Positions 15,920-25,182 of a stretch of DNA of 64,000 nt are shown one piece after another. A model generated the notes under the pieces. It was not told the origin of the DNA. It ran no database searches and was given only the letters and a program-made list of their open reading frames with translations. The stretch spans positions 5,394,001 to 5,458,000 of the forward strand of contig OZ244825.1 of assembly GCA_965220385.1 (NCBI GenBank), written 5' to 3'. This DNA comes from PCPOR2b sp965220385 (GTDB lineage: Bacteria > Poribacteria > WGA-4E > PCPOR2b). The position numbers were made by a program, and so were the translations under genes. Position 1 is the first letter of the stretch, and each line of letters starts with the position of its first letter.

Positions 15920-17630
15920 CGTCCGCGGGTATTGCCTTGCTTTGCAATAACCTCCCAACTTCAGCAGTGATCTCCTTTTGCACTCTCGCAACGAATTCAT
16001 CGGTTGTGGGTCCTTTCACGCGGGTTTCCACTCCATACTCCCCAAACCCGAATTCCACTGTTTCTTTCACATACTTCTCCGGTCCATCGAAGTAGTACGG
16101 CTCCGTTCCCCGAAGCGTCTCGTAGATGTCATCGCCCTCAGTTTTGTAGATATCGGCATTCGACATGACAACCTGCGGCTTATCGGACTCCGGGTCGGGG
16201 TGCTCTGCTCGCATAGCGAAGTCCCCAAGCATCACATATTCCTTCAACTCTGGCGCCCAGTGCGTAATCTTGTACGTTGAGCCGGGTTGCACCCACGGCT
16301 TTATCAATCGCCTCACGAGGTCAAATTCGTACCACTTCTTTAGTTCCGACAGGTGGGGCACCGCACCGTCATGCTCATATTTAGAGGTGTCCCCCTCCGC
16401 CCGGATGTCGTTAAAGACCATGAACCAGTTCACATAGTCGCGTGCCCCTCGCGACATCTTCATCATACCAGGTCCCCTAACCGGATTACGAGCGTCAACG
16501 ATGACCACGTGCGGCATCTCCTCGCTCAACTCCCTGACAAAATCTTGGGGAAAACCTGCCCGCGCCTTGCTCTCTACTTCGTGGGGAACTCTGAGTCTAA
16601 ACGACGAGTGAGATCGAACGCGGTCGTATCGGAGCGTAAAATCATCCTTCAGATAGTCCTGAAGCGGCTCAACAACCCACTGTCTGCCGTAGCGATCATT
16701 TCCGACCACCACAATTGGTCTTGGTGTCTTCGCCTTGAAGTGTCTCAGGAATTGCAGGAAACAGGCGGCTTGGTATCCGCAACGCTTTGCTTGAGCGAGA
16801 TGTTGGTCTGTCAGTTCGACCGTCTCCTGACGAGGCGGCGGCAGCACCGGCAGCGCCTTGAAGGTTGCGTACTGCTCGTCGCTGCCCCCCTGCCCTCCAT
16901 TAAGGTTTGCCTCCAGGTGAGCGAAGCGGAGGAATTCCAGATCTCTCTGGAGTTCGTTGTCCAACCGAAATCGCCCCTCTAAAGTTTCCGCTCGGAGCCG
17001 GTCAAACTCTGCCAAGGCTGCCTCAAAGTCTGAGTGTTCTGCCAGATAACGGGTCACCACCGGGGTGAACATCACACCCTCGTAGTTTCGACCTTCAAAC
17101 TGCGTCAGCCACTGTCCAAGTCTATCCAAACGGCGCAAGATCTCGTCAATCGAGTTACAATGGAGGAAGGGTGTCAGAAACGTCTGGATCTGGTCTATAT
17201 CGATCCTGAGTCCAATCTGATACACTTGAATAACGAGTTGAGCAACCCCTTCAATGTTGCTCGATTTGAAGACGAAGGCAAGTAGGTCATAAATGTTGTC
17301 CTCATTAACCTCCGGTCCGCGTTCCATCTTTGTGAGTACGGATAGCATCAGATTTCTGGCAGCCACCAACTGACCCGGGATCGCCTGTGCCTGTTCCTCA
17401 GTGAGTCTACCCGCCACAAGCTCGTCGAACCAATAGCTAAACACCGCATCGGTGTCATCTCCGAGTTCGCGCTCGGACTGAAGGTGCTCTATTTCCGATG
17501 CTAACACAGCCGCACATCGCGGGATGCGGTGCTCTCCCACCTTTACCATCTGATCGAGTTGCTGCCGCACACGCTCCGGAATTTGCGCCCTCTGGCGTAG
17601 ATATTCAATTTCCGCTTCAATAAGTGCCAT
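15900..17630 (-). CDS. Large protein of unknown function
   Basis: 576 aa, no family recognised. No signal peptide or membrane segment is visible. The N-terminal 250 residues are mainly helical and charged, with a repetitive helical look. From about residue 290 the character becomes alpha/beta: a strand PIVVVGNDRYGRQW and a later strand HVVIVDARNPVRGPG, separated by a basic segment (LRYDRVRSHSSFRLR). These could be nucleotide- or phosphate-binding loops, but that is a guess. The tail is acidic and aromatic-rich (DDIYETLRGTEPYYFDGPEKY). It stands alone between the pdh operon and the amidohydrolase. Its last codons lie in a duplicated 32 bp sequence. Codon use looks like that of its neighbours. 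Confidence 0.75.
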   Translation of the reverse strand: MALIEAEIEYLRQRAQIPERVRQQLDQMVKVGEHRIPRCAAVLASEIEHLQSERELGDDTDAVFSYWFDELVAGRLTEEQAQAIPGQLVAARNLMLSVLTKMERGPEVNEDNIYDLLAFVFKSSNIEGVAQLVIQVYQIGLRIDIDQIQTFLTPFLHCNSIDEILRRLDRLGQWLTQFEGRNYEGVMFTPVVTRYLAEHSDFEAALAEFDRLRAETLEGRFRLDNELQRDLEFLRFAHLEANLNGGQGGSDEQYATFKALPVLPPPRQETVELTDQHLAQAKRCGYQAACFLQFLRHFKAKTPRPIVVVGNDRYGRQWVVEPLQDYLKDDFTLRYDRVRSHSSFRLRVPHEVESKARAGFPQDFVRELSEEMPHVVIVDARNPVRGPGMMKMSRGARDYVNWFMVFNDIRAEGDTSKYEHDGAVPHLSELKKWYEFDLVRRLIKPWVQPGSTYKITHWAPELKEYVMLGDFAMRAEHPDPESDKPQVVMSNADIYKTEGDDIYETLRGTEPYYFDGPEKYVKETVEFGFGEYGVETRVKGPTTDEFVARVQKEITAEVGRLLQSKAIPADGVIERP

Positions 17631-17837
17631 GACTTAGCTCTGCACCTGTTCGTTAGTGGGTTACGTGGCGTATATTCTGCCATTTCCTATCTGATATTAC
17701 TAGAGCCGTTATCCGTTTCAGCGCCTCTCTGTGGCAAGGTATAAGATAGCAGAATCCAAGGGAACCGTCAACACTTTTCCTCTGCAAATGGGAGCACGAT
17801 ACCCACTTCCGCCCCGCCATTTCAACCCTGTTTCGTG

Positions 17838-17866
17838 TTGACAAACGGGTAGCAAACTGGTATCCT
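17838..17866 (+). promoter_or_regulatory. Sigma-70-type promoter for the amidohydrolase
   Basis: TTGACA at 17838-17843, a 17-base spacer, then TATCCT at 17861-17866. It lies 62 bases before the amidohydrolase start, in an otherwise gene-free stretch of about 300 bases. Confidence 0.6.
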
Positions 17867-17927
17867 ACAAATTGATCGAATAGCTGCAGGATGATTTAGC
17901 AACTTATCAGCGAAAAGAGCAAAAGAA

Positions 17928-19013
17928 ATGGGAATGGAGAATGAAAAACCGAGTTTCGTGACCGCAGGCTTACCAGTAATTGATTGCGATCTCCACAACC
18001 GAATCCCGCCGCTCGAAATGCTCTACCCGTATCTGCCAGACCACTGGTGCGATCACTGCGAAGAATCCGGCTTTTTCGGACCCGATGCGAACGACTATCC
18101 AGAAGGTGCACCGACTTCAACGCGACCTGAAATCATGGAGCCATCGGAAGATCGACCCCAATCGGATCTGGAACTGATGCGCGAACACGCGCTCGACCCT
18201 TGGGGAGTCGAGTTCGGGGTGCTAACCTGCGCCTATCGCGTCCAGAGCGTCCATAACGAAGACTTGGCGGCAGCGCTTGCTTCAGCAGTCAATGATTGGC
18301 AGATCGAGCATTGGCTGGATCCTGAACCGCGTCTGCGGGGGTCGTTGATAGTACCGAGCCAAAACCCCGAACTCGCAGCGAAAGAGATTGAGCGTTTGGG
18401 AGACCATCCGGGATTTGTGCAGGTAATGCTCCCGGTCCGTTCACAGGCACCCTATGGCAATCGACGCTATCATCCAATCTACGCAGCTGCGGGGCAGCAC
18501 GATCTGGTAATCGGCATCCATTACGGTGGGGCACCGGGGCTTCCACCCACATCGGTCGGTTGGCCCTCAACCTATCTGGAGGAATACGTCGGTATGTCGC
18601 AGGTGTTCCAAGCACAGGTGCTCAGTCTGGTGTCGGAAGGCGTTTTTGATCTGTTCCCAGCCTTGCGAGTAGCACTTATCGAAGCGGGATTCACCTGGAT
18701 GCCGTCGCTCATGTGGCGATTTGACAAGGAGTGGCGCGGACTGCGACACCTCACACCGTGGGTTAAACGGCTGCCGTCCGCGTATATCCGCGAACACATG
18801 CGCATGACACTCCAGCCAATCGATGGTCCACCAACCGCGGAGCAGCTGCTTCAGATTATCGGTCAACTCGACTCAGAGGACCTTCTGATGTTTTCAACCG
18901 ACTATCCCCACTGGCACTTCGATTCCCCCGAAGAAGCCTTCCCCGCAAAGCTACCCACATCGCTGGCACGCAAGATTCTGTCCGAAAATGCGCGGGAATT
19001 TTATCAACTCTAG
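17928..19013 (+). CDS. Amidohydrolase-family (amidohydrolase_2) protein
   Basis: 361 aa TIM-barrel metal hydrolase of the ACMSD/amidohydrolase_2 group. The N-terminal metal motif is divergent (IDCDLHNRIPP in place of DxHxH). The barrel His is in VIGIHYGGAPG. The terminal metal Asp segment is well conserved (LLMFSTDYPHWHFDSPEEAF). Family members hydrolyse or decarboxylate small aromatic or amide substrates; the substrate cannot be told. Three possible ATG codons cluster at 17928-17941. A good promoter precedes the gene, which seems to stand alone before the HNH gene. Confidence 0.85.
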   Translation: MGMENEKPSFVTAGLPVIDCDLHNRIPPLEMLYPYLPDHWCDHCEESGFFGPDANDYPEGAPTSTRPEIMEPSEDRPQSDLELMREHALDPWGVEFGVLTCAYRVQSVHNEDLAAALASAVNDWQIEHWLDPEPRLRGSLIVPSQNPELAAKEIERLGDHPGFVQVMLPVRSQAPYGNRRYHPIYAAAGQHDLVIGIHYGGAPGLPPTSVGWPSTYLEEYVGMSQVFQAQVLSLVSEGVFDLFPALRVALIEAGFTWMPSLMWRFDKEWRGLRHLTPWVKRLPSAYIREHMRMTLQPIDGPPTAEQLLQIIGQLDSEDLLMFSTDYPHWHFDSPEEAFPAKLPTSLARKILSENAREFYQL

Positions 19014-19038
19014 GTGTGTCTGATTCAAGGAATAGGTA

Positions 19039-19803
19039 ATGAATGGTAAAAGAAAATCTCCAGAATACAAACAGTGGAGGAACGACGTAAAGCACCGTGA
19101 TGGGAACACTTGTCGCCGATGTGGGTTTGGAAGCAATCTGCATGTACATCACATTAAGCCTCTCAACAAATACCCTGAATTTGCTCTCGAACTTGATAAT
19201 GGACTGACACTTTGTGGAAATTGTCACAGCCTATTGGGAGGCAAAGAAGAAAGTACAAATCTCCGAGCATTTCTGGGATCTGATACAAAAATCGATGGAC
19301 AACTAAGAGTAATTAACGGAAGTTTCTCGAACTACCTTGAAAGGAAATTGAAATCAAGAAGTCAACACACCAGAAATGATATAGTCTCGAAACTATTTTT
19401 TCATCTTAGGATTTATCCGGATTCAATTGATGAAATGCTCCCACTTCTTATTTATATAATAGATAGTGAGAATTGGACTGATGAAAGTGATGTTAAGCGT
19501 CAGGCAATTGAGTGGCTGCAGAGAAAAGTTCAAATGGAACAGCCAAGACCTCCTAGTACAAATTGGCAACTGAATTGCCCTAATATAGATTGCCAACAAA
19601 AGTTACGAATTCCTGTGAAGAGGGGTAAATTGAGACTCACTTGTCCTAAATGTAGGACCTTTTTTGAACAAGAAATAAGGGTCCAAACTCCAGCGGTAAT
19701 AGAGACCATAATCATATATGAACAAAGCGTGATAACACTTTATTATCCACCACTCTCTGCGGCAATAGGAGCTATCATCAGGTATGAACATCGTGCTGAG
19801 TAA
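19039..19803 (+). CDS. HNH endonuclease with C-terminal zinc ribbon
   Basis: 254 aa. The N-terminal 70 residues are a complete HNH domain: WRNDVKHRDGNTCRRCG, the histidine pair LHVHHIKPLN, and the terminal LDNGLTLCGNCHSL, giving two CxxC zinc pairs and the catalytic His. A central helical part is followed by a second zinc-ribbon-like segment (CPNIDCQQKLRIP and CPKCRTFF). Such stand-alone HNH proteins act in mobile introns, phages or restriction. The gene is clearly more AT-rich than its neighbours, suggesting recent arrival. AAGGA precedes the start. No partner methyltransferase is adjacent. Confidence 0.85.
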   Translation: MNGKRKSPEYKQWRNDVKHRDGNTCRRCGFGSNLHVHHIKPLNKYPEFALELDNGLTLCGNCHSLLGGKEESTNLRAFLGSDTKIDGQLRVINGSFSNYLERKLKSRSQHTRNDIVSKLFFHLRIYPDSIDEMLPLLIYIIDSENWTDESDVKRQAIEWLQRKVQMEQPRPPSTNWQLNCPNIDCQQKLRIPVKRGKLRLTCPKCRTFFEQEIRVQTPAVIETIIIYEQSVITLYYPPLSAAIGAIIRYEHRAE

Positions 19804-19982
19804 TAGCGAATTGAACATCAAAAACGACTGAAGCAGAGATCTAAACAAAAGGAGATTTATAGCGAAATTCTCAGGCTTGTTTGGGATATAGACAGGTATG
19901 GTACATTTTTGTCTATCGTCATCTTGAGCATTAGATAAAATAGAAAGTTGCAGACCAAAATACAGTATAAGGAGCGTGATTA

Positions 19983-22238
19983 ATGCCCAGATGGATCTTT
20001 GTTAATATTGTTGTCCTTCTCATTCTTTTCGTTGGGACCCTGTATGCACACGAGCCCGGATCAGCAAAATACGTTGTCGAAGCTTACCGGTTGGAGCCCG
20101 GAGTTCCCGCCCCGAAAATCGACGGAAAACTAGACGACCCTGCGTGGCAAAAGGCAAAGCCTGTAAGCGGCTTCATCCAACTCGTGCCGGATCGAGGCAA
20201 ACCCGCCACCGATGATACAGCATTTTATATCGCTTACGACCCGCACCACCTCTACGTCGCCTTTCGGTGTTATGATGCCTCACCCGATAAAGTTGTCAAC
20301 CGTATTGTGAGACGGGGTGGAAACATCTACGACTCAGACGTAATATCCTTTTTCATGGACCCGCATCATGACCACCGCACCGGCTATAAGTTTGCCACCA
20401 CCCCCGGCGGTGTCCAGAGCGATGCGTACCGTTTTGACGATATCCGCTCCGACTCCAGTTGGAGAGGGATATGGTGGTTAGAAACAGGTATTGATGAACA
20501 AGGGTGGGTCGCTGAATTCAAGATCCCGTTCGCAAATTTTCGTTTCCCCAATAAATCGGAACAGGTATGGGGATTCGATGTTGAACGGGTGCATCGCAGA
20601 AAAGATGAGGTCACCGTTTGGAAGCAGATGACCCAAGCCGGGGCGACCACACGGATGTCTGATCTCGGACTTATGGTGGGACTGAAGGATATCGGCGGCA
20701 GCAAACCGTTCGAAATTTCGCCCTATGTCTTAAGCGGAGTGTCCGACAAGGAATCGCTCGATGGTCAACTGGGGACAGGACTCGATGTTCAGTATAATCT
20801 GACAAGTACGCTCAAGACAAACGTCACCCTTAACCCAGATTTTGCACAAGTGGAGGCGGATCAGTTGGAGATTAACCTGACTCGCTTTCCAACCCGTTTC
20901 CCGGAACGGCGTCCTTTCTTTGTGGAAGGAAACAGCTTTTTTGAGACACCATTAGAACTCTTTTACAGTCGGCGGATCGGCAGTCGAGGTGACATCCTCT
21001 GGGGGGGTAAAATGACCGGCAAGGTCGGCAGCTATTCCCTCGGTGTGCTCGGCAGCCAAACAGGCAGCTTCGGAGCGTTAGAAATTGGCCAAGAGTCCGA
21101 AGCCAAGGAAGAGGCGTTGTATTCAACGGTTCGGTTGAAGAAGGATATCCTAGAACGCTCCAGCGTTGGGCTGCTCTTCGCCAACAAAGAGCATCTTGAG
21201 GAGGAAGATGGCTACGGTCGAGTGGGAGGAATCGACACAGATCTGTTCTTTTTGAAAACCTATCGGTTGTCGGGACAATATGCGATGAGTTTTAATCCCA
21301 GCGAAGATCCCGACGGTTCCAGCGAAAACACCAAAAATAAAGCCTACCTCGTTGAACTCGCTCAGAGCAACTACCTCTGGAACGCCGGTGTACGGATAGA
21401 ACGAATTGATCCACTATTTGAAGCAAATGAAACAGGATTTCTCCGCAAAGAGGGACACCGCGGATGGCAGCAGATGAATTTCAAGACAGCGTATATTCCT
21501 CGGTTCGGCCCGCATCGTGCTTCCTTCGGTGTCAGCGGCGGAGTCTCGCAAAGCTTATTCACTGATAAATACTTTGACAATTGGAAATCGGCCAATTCAG
21601 GTCTAACCCTTTCACCGGAATTTGATGAAGATTCAATCAGTTGGAACTTCAGAACTTCGGCGGATTGGAGGCCCACCGAATCCTTCTGGGAAGTAATTGG
21701 CGTGTTTTATGGGCGCAGTCGCGAGGTCGAATTGACGGAGGTATTTACGACAGACGGATATGATTTTTCGATTCTAACAAACACTTCGCGACCCGTTTCG
21801 GTTGGCTTGGATGGCGGGATAGGAAACTACTTCAATTTCTCGCGTCAGGCAGTGGGGAAACAACGGCTGCTTTCTCTATCGACTACTATCCGACCCCAGA
21901 GTAATTTCACCATTGACCTTGAAAGCGGGTATGCCCTGAGTTTGACGCAGGCTGATGTTATCGATGGACGCTATTTCACAAGTTCTCTGCGCGTCACCTA
22001 TCTGTTCACCCGTGATCTATTTCTAAGGGTGTTTACGCAAGCGGGGCGTGAGCGCACCGATTTTTATCAGATTCAAACCACTGAAAACTATCTGGTCAGC
22101 ACCCTTTTCGGTTGGGAATATAGCCCCAAAAGCCATATTTTCCTTGCGTATAATGAGGATTGGCGCACCAATAAAGGGGAGTTACAGTTAGGCGATAGGG
22201 TCGTCGTGTTCAAATTTTCTTATCTCTGGAATCTCTGA
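19983..22238 (+). CDS. Outer-membrane CBM9/DUF5916 protein
   Basis: 751 aa with an N-terminal signal peptide (hydrophobic residues about 6-22, cleavage probably after LYAH or nearby). A CBM9-like domain follows (KIDGKLDDPAWQKAKPVSG, HHLYVAFRCYDASPD). The rest is a DUF5916 domain predicted to form a beta barrel. It includes the signature LTLNPDFAQ-like segment (here VTLNPDFAQVEADQ) and RFPERRPFFVEGNSFF. The protein ends in alternating hydrophobic residues with terminal Leu (FKFSYLWNL), as outer-membrane barrels often do. It may bind or import carbohydrate at the cell surface; substrate unknown. AAGGAG precedes the start. Appears monocistronic. Confidence 0.87.
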   Translation: MPRWIFVNIVVLLILFVGTLYAHEPGSAKYVVEAYRLEPGVPAPKIDGKLDDPAWQKAKPVSGFIQLVPDRGKPATDDTAFYIAYDPHHLYVAFRCYDASPDKVVNRIVRRGGNIYDSDVISFFMDPHHDHRTGYKFATTPGGVQSDAYRFDDIRSDSSWRGIWWLETGIDEQGWVAEFKIPFANFRFPNKSEQVWGFDVERVHRRKDEVTVWKQMTQAGATTRMSDLGLMVGLKDIGGSKPFEISPYVLSGVSDKESLDGQLGTGLDVQYNLTSTLKTNVTLNPDFAQVEADQLEINLTRFPTRFPERRPFFVEGNSFFETPLELFYSRRIGSRGDILWGGKMTGKVGSYSLGVLGSQTGSFGALEIGQESEAKEEALYSTVRLKKDILERSSVGLLFANKEHLEEEDGYGRVGGIDTDLFFLKTYRLSGQYAMSFNPSEDPDGSSENTKNKAYLVELAQSNYLWNAGVRIERIDPLFEANETGFLRKEGHRGWQQMNFKTAYIPRFGPHRASFGVSGGVSQSLFTDKYFDNWKSANSGLTLSPEFDEDSISWNFRTSADWRPTESFWEVIGVFYGRSREVELTEVFTTDGYDFSILTNTSRPVSVGLDGGIGNYFNFSRQAVGKQRLLSLSTTIRPQSNFTIDLESGYALSLTQADVIDGRYFTSSLRVTYLFTRDLFLRVFTQAGRERTDFYQIQTTENYLVSTLFGWEYSPKSHIFLAYNEDWRTNKGELQLGDRVVVFKFSYLWNL

Positions 22239-22254
22239 TTGTCTTAAGCTGTAG

Positions 22255-22274
22255 GTCGAGATTCATATCTCGAC
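22255..22274. repeat. GTCGAGAT dyad repeat
   Basis: Perfect 8 bp stem GTCGAGAT / ATCTCGAC with a TCAT loop, 16 bases after the DUF5916 stop. There is no T-run, so it is not a standard terminator. A decayed relative is near 62497-62517 (GGTCGAGATTCAGGTCCCGAC), so it is a dispersed genomic repeat. The rest of the 203 bp spacer shows no gene. Confidence 0.5.
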
Positions 22275-22441
22275 ACAAGACTGTCAATTTTGGAAAATCG
22301 ATCTACAGTAGGATAGCCGCACCCCTACGGAGAGGGAACAAATGTAGGGGTAGGTCTTGTGCCTGCCCAAAATAGTTCCGGACGAAGGTAGATCCAATTT
22401 GTCAAGGACCAATAGAGCCTAAGCAGCAGGAGAGTTAAGCC

Positions 22442-23437
22442 ATGTCTCCACCATCTGAAATACAGTTTTCATCGGCAGAGTTACTCGATCACAATTTCCC
22501 AAACCACAGACCCCGTTTATCATTCGATGGGGATACTGCTGATGCGTGGCGGGATTGGCGAACGCAACTACTTCCTGAACTGCGAGAACAGCTTGGACCT
22601 TTCCCAGACGAAGCGTTCCCTCTCAACCCGCAGATCGTATCCACCGAAACGACTGACCAGTTGATGATTCACAAGGTGATCTACCATTCGCAAGCGGACA
22701 CGCCGATCCCCGCTTATCTATCAATCCCTAAGAGTGCAACAGCGAAGACGCCGGCTGTCCTCTGTATCCACGGCCATGTTCCGGGCGGTAAAGAGAGTGT
22801 CATCTCCGGTGATAGGGAGTTCGGTTCCCCCTACGGTCGCGACCTCGCGGAGCAGGGCGTCATCACGTTGTGCCCCGATAACGCTGGTATGGGAGAACGC
22901 GCTCATCCGTCGGGCGGTTGTGATTTCCTCTGGCGACGCCTGAACTATCTCGGATACGATCTGACGGGGTATCGGGTCTACGACCTAATGCGAGGTATGG
23001 ACTATCTCCAAAGCCTGCCGGAGGTGGATGAAACGCGGATCGGGGTTGCAGGCTTATCCGGCGGATGCTGGCTTGGCATCGTCCACGCTGCGCTGGATGA
23101 GCGGGTTCAGGCAGCGGTGTTGAGCGGGTATTTCACAACTTTTGCGCAAACCTCATGGGTTGGGCACTGTATCTGCCATCACCCGAAAGGCATCGGCGAA
23201 CTTTGTGAAATGCCCGACATCGCAGGACTCATCGCGCCGCGTCCAATCTTTGTGGAGTGGGGGACCGCGGATGTGAGCCGCCCGGTACACCCCGCCTTTG
23301 AGATGGCACAGCGGATCTACCGCGCTGCGAATGCTGGGGAACAGATCGCTCTACAAGAATTTGATGCCGGACATCTATTTTCAGGGGAACAGTCACTGCC
23401 GTGGCTGGTCCAAACACTGTCCGGAAGGAATCATTAA
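22442..23437 (+). CDS. Alpha/beta hydrolase (dienelactone hydrolase/acetyl esterase-like)
   Basis: 331 aa serine hydrolase. The oxyanion-region strand VLCIHGHVPGG, nucleophile elbow GVAGLSGGCWLG with catalytic Ser, acidic residue in FVEWGTADVS and His in FDAGHLFSGE complete the triad. The layout with an N-terminal lid of about 95 residues matches the abhydrolase_7/acetyl-xylan-esterase-like group common in Planctomycetes and Poribacteria. No signal peptide. AGGAG precedes the start. A Gfo/Idh/MocA gene follows by 109 bp, so it may share a carbohydrate-processing role; substrate unknown. Confidence 0.85.
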   Translation: MSPPSEIQFSSAELLDHNFPNHRPRLSFDGDTADAWRDWRTQLLPELREQLGPFPDEAFPLNPQIVSTETTDQLMIHKVIYHSQADTPIPAYLSIPKSATAKTPAVLCIHGHVPGGKESVISGDREFGSPYGRDLAEQGVITLCPDNAGMGERAHPSGGCDFLWRRLNYLGYDLTGYRVYDLMRGMDYLQSLPEVDETRIGVAGLSGGCWLGIVHAALDERVQAAVLSGYFTTFAQTSWVGHCICHHPKGIGELCEMPDIAGLIAPRPIFVEWGTADVSRPVHPAFEMAQRIYRAANAGEQIALQEFDAGHLFSGEQSLPWLVQTLSGRNH

Positions 23438-23546
23438 TAAAAAATAACCTCCTTACGTATTACGCATTACGCGATTAAACCATGAAAACTTATCCTCTCG
23501 AAATCCTAACTTGACTCAATAATTTCACCCATTCGGAGAACGACCG

Positions 23547-24737
23547 ATGAACCCTTTACGAATCGCTGTAATCGGTGCCGGGGCTTACGAAACCTCCCGC
23601 TCACGCGCTTATCAGGCAGTCATTAAACAACTGACAGATCTCTACACACTCTGCGCCATCTGCGACAGAAATGCCGAGGCATGCCGTGCCGCAGCCGAGA
23701 CCTACGACATCCCAGCACAATACACAGATGTTGAGGAGATGCTTCAGTCCGAAAAACCGGACGTGGTCTTCTGTCTGACACCGACCGATTCACTCAACGT
23801 CATGGCGATGACAGTCGCCAAACATCGTATCAACGTCATCACCGAAATTCCCATCGCCGTTTCGTTGCCGATAGCGGATGCTATAACCGAGGCGTGCCAA
23901 CAAAACGGCGTCAAGTACGAAATCGCCGAGAACGTCTGGCTCTGGCCCCATGAACAGTTGAAACAAAAGATTGTTCGGGCGGGATTGCTCGGAAAAATTC
24001 GACATGCGCGACTCTGGTACGCATCGGGCAGCTATCACGGTATCAACGCGGTTCGCATGATCCTCGGCTGCGAGCCGATACGTGCCTTGGGATACGCAGC
24101 CGAAGCACCGACGCACCCCTACACCGGCTACGGCGACGAAGCGATGACGACACGATGGTGGGAGTCCGGTATCGTTGAGTTTCCGGGAGGGATCACCTGC
24201 CTCTACGAGATGCCGCCGCCGGGAGCGCGTGGCAGTCACTGGGAGATTGAGGGCATGGACGGGCATCTCTCAGGGGATCAGTTGACCCTTTACAACGATG
24301 GCGGAAGTTACCAAATTGAGGATGTCTATACAGAGGTTGACGGCGAACAGGTGTTAGACCATGTTCGGATAGACACCTCTCCGCCGATCGTATGGTCAAA
24401 TCCATTTGCGAAATACAAAATCTCTGCATCAGACGACGTTGCGAAAGCGAGCATCCTTCACAGCATGTACCGCGCCGTCACGGAGGATATTGAACCTGCA
24501 TACGGTCCCATCAATGCCCGGCGAGATCTCGAATTGTGGATCGCTATTAGAGAGAGTGCCAGACGTGGGAGCGCGTGGATAACCTTACCAATCCAAGAAA
24601 TAACGGGACTCGAACGCCAGATCCATGAAGCATATGAGCGTAAATATGGAGGACCTCCGATTTCAGGGGTCGAAGCGCTCAAGGATGCACCCTTCAGCCG
24701 ATCGAGCGTAATCTGGGAAGTTGCCGGATGGCTATAA
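23547..24737 (+). CDS. Gfo/Idh/MocA-family oxidoreductase
   Basis: 396 aa NAD(P)-dependent oxidoreductase. The N-terminal Rossmann domain starts IAVIGAGAYETSRSRAYQAV with the glycine motif GxGxxx. The family EKP motif appears as TEIPIAVS, with Lys replaced by Ile. This removes the usual catalytic/cofactor-contacting lysine, so either the chemistry is altered or cofactor binding differs. The C-terminal alpha/beta substrate domain contains GIVEFPGGITCLYEMPPPG. Cytoplasmic. GGAG lies upstream at good spacing. It is followed by a 243 bp inverted-repeat element that separates it from a second, conventional member of the family. Confidence 0.87.
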   Translation: MNPLRIAVIGAGAYETSRSRAYQAVIKQLTDLYTLCAICDRNAEACRAAAETYDIPAQYTDVEEMLQSEKPDVVFCLTPTDSLNVMAMTVAKHRINVITEIPIAVSLPIADAITEACQQNGVKYEIAENVWLWPHEQLKQKIVRAGLLGKIRHARLWYASGSYHGINAVRMILGCEPIRALGYAAEAPTHPYTGYGDEAMTTRWWESGIVEFPGGITCLYEMPPPGARGSHWEIEGMDGHLSGDQLTLYNDGGSYQIEDVYTEVDGEQVLDHVRIDTSPPIVWSNPFAKYKISASDDVAKASILHSMYRAVTEDIEPAYGPINARRDLELWIAIRESARRGSAWITLPIQEITGLERQIHEAYERKYGGPPISGVEALKDAPFSRSSVIWEVAGWL

Positions 24738-24742
24738 GCATT

Positions 24743-24985
24743 TATGGTGAACTCTAAAAATAAATAGACACCTTCGCCCCTCGGTTTTGATCCCGCCTGT
24801 TCCGTTCCGTGAATCCCGAGAATCGGGACCTGTTCTCGCTTCTTAGTCCCGATTCATCGGGGGCTTGTCGGACTCCCGCCTGTCCCGATTTATCGGGGAT
24901 TTATCGGGGATTTATCGGGGCCGGTAGGTGCGGTTTCTAACCGCACCGGTCTGAAAGTGTCTTATTAATTCTAAAATCTACCATA
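24743..24985. repeat. TATGGT-type inverted-repeat element, copy 1 (complete)
   Basis: A 243 bp non-coding element with long imperfect terminal inverted repeats. The left end is TATGGTGAACTCTAAAAATA and on to AGACACC. The complement of the right end is TATGGTAGATTTTAGAATTA and on to AGACACTTTC. Inside are several CCCGATTCATCGGGG-type palindromes and, just before the right end, the palindrome CCGGTAGGTGCGG (24921-24950). Other copies or ends: 26179, 26316-26453, 41840, 62530-62679. It starts 5 bases after the preceding stop codon. Confidence 0.75.
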
Positions 24986-25016
24986 GGAGGAAAACGGGAA
25001 AACGAGAAAAAAAAGG

Positions 25017-25096
25017 AACGCTAAGCCGCTAGGACGCAAAGATAAAAAATAATAAAGTCTTTCCTTGCGTCTTTGCACCATTGCGCCCTTGCGTTA
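25017..25096. repeat. Imperfect inverted repeat (GACGCAAAG type)
   Basis: AACGCTAAGCCGCTAGGACGCAAAG on the left faces a matching CTTTGCACC...CTTGCGTT on the right, giving an imperfect 25 bp-armed hairpin. It is AT-rich in the middle. It is of the type often seen between genes in several bacterial phyla. No gene lies in it; the remaining bases up to 25182 hold only the leader of the next gene. Confidence 0.5.
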
Positions 25097-25182
25097 AAAT
25101 TTCCTTGTTTTCACGTTGTCTCCAATCAACGCATCTCCAAATTAAGAAGAACTTGCCTTGGTATGAGGCCTCTGGAGGGAAC

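Noticed and set aside
25081..25182. Longer N-terminus for the second Gfo/Idh/MocA gene
   Set aside because: It starts inside an inverted repeat, and the Rossmann motif begins directly after ATG 25183, which has GGAGGG.
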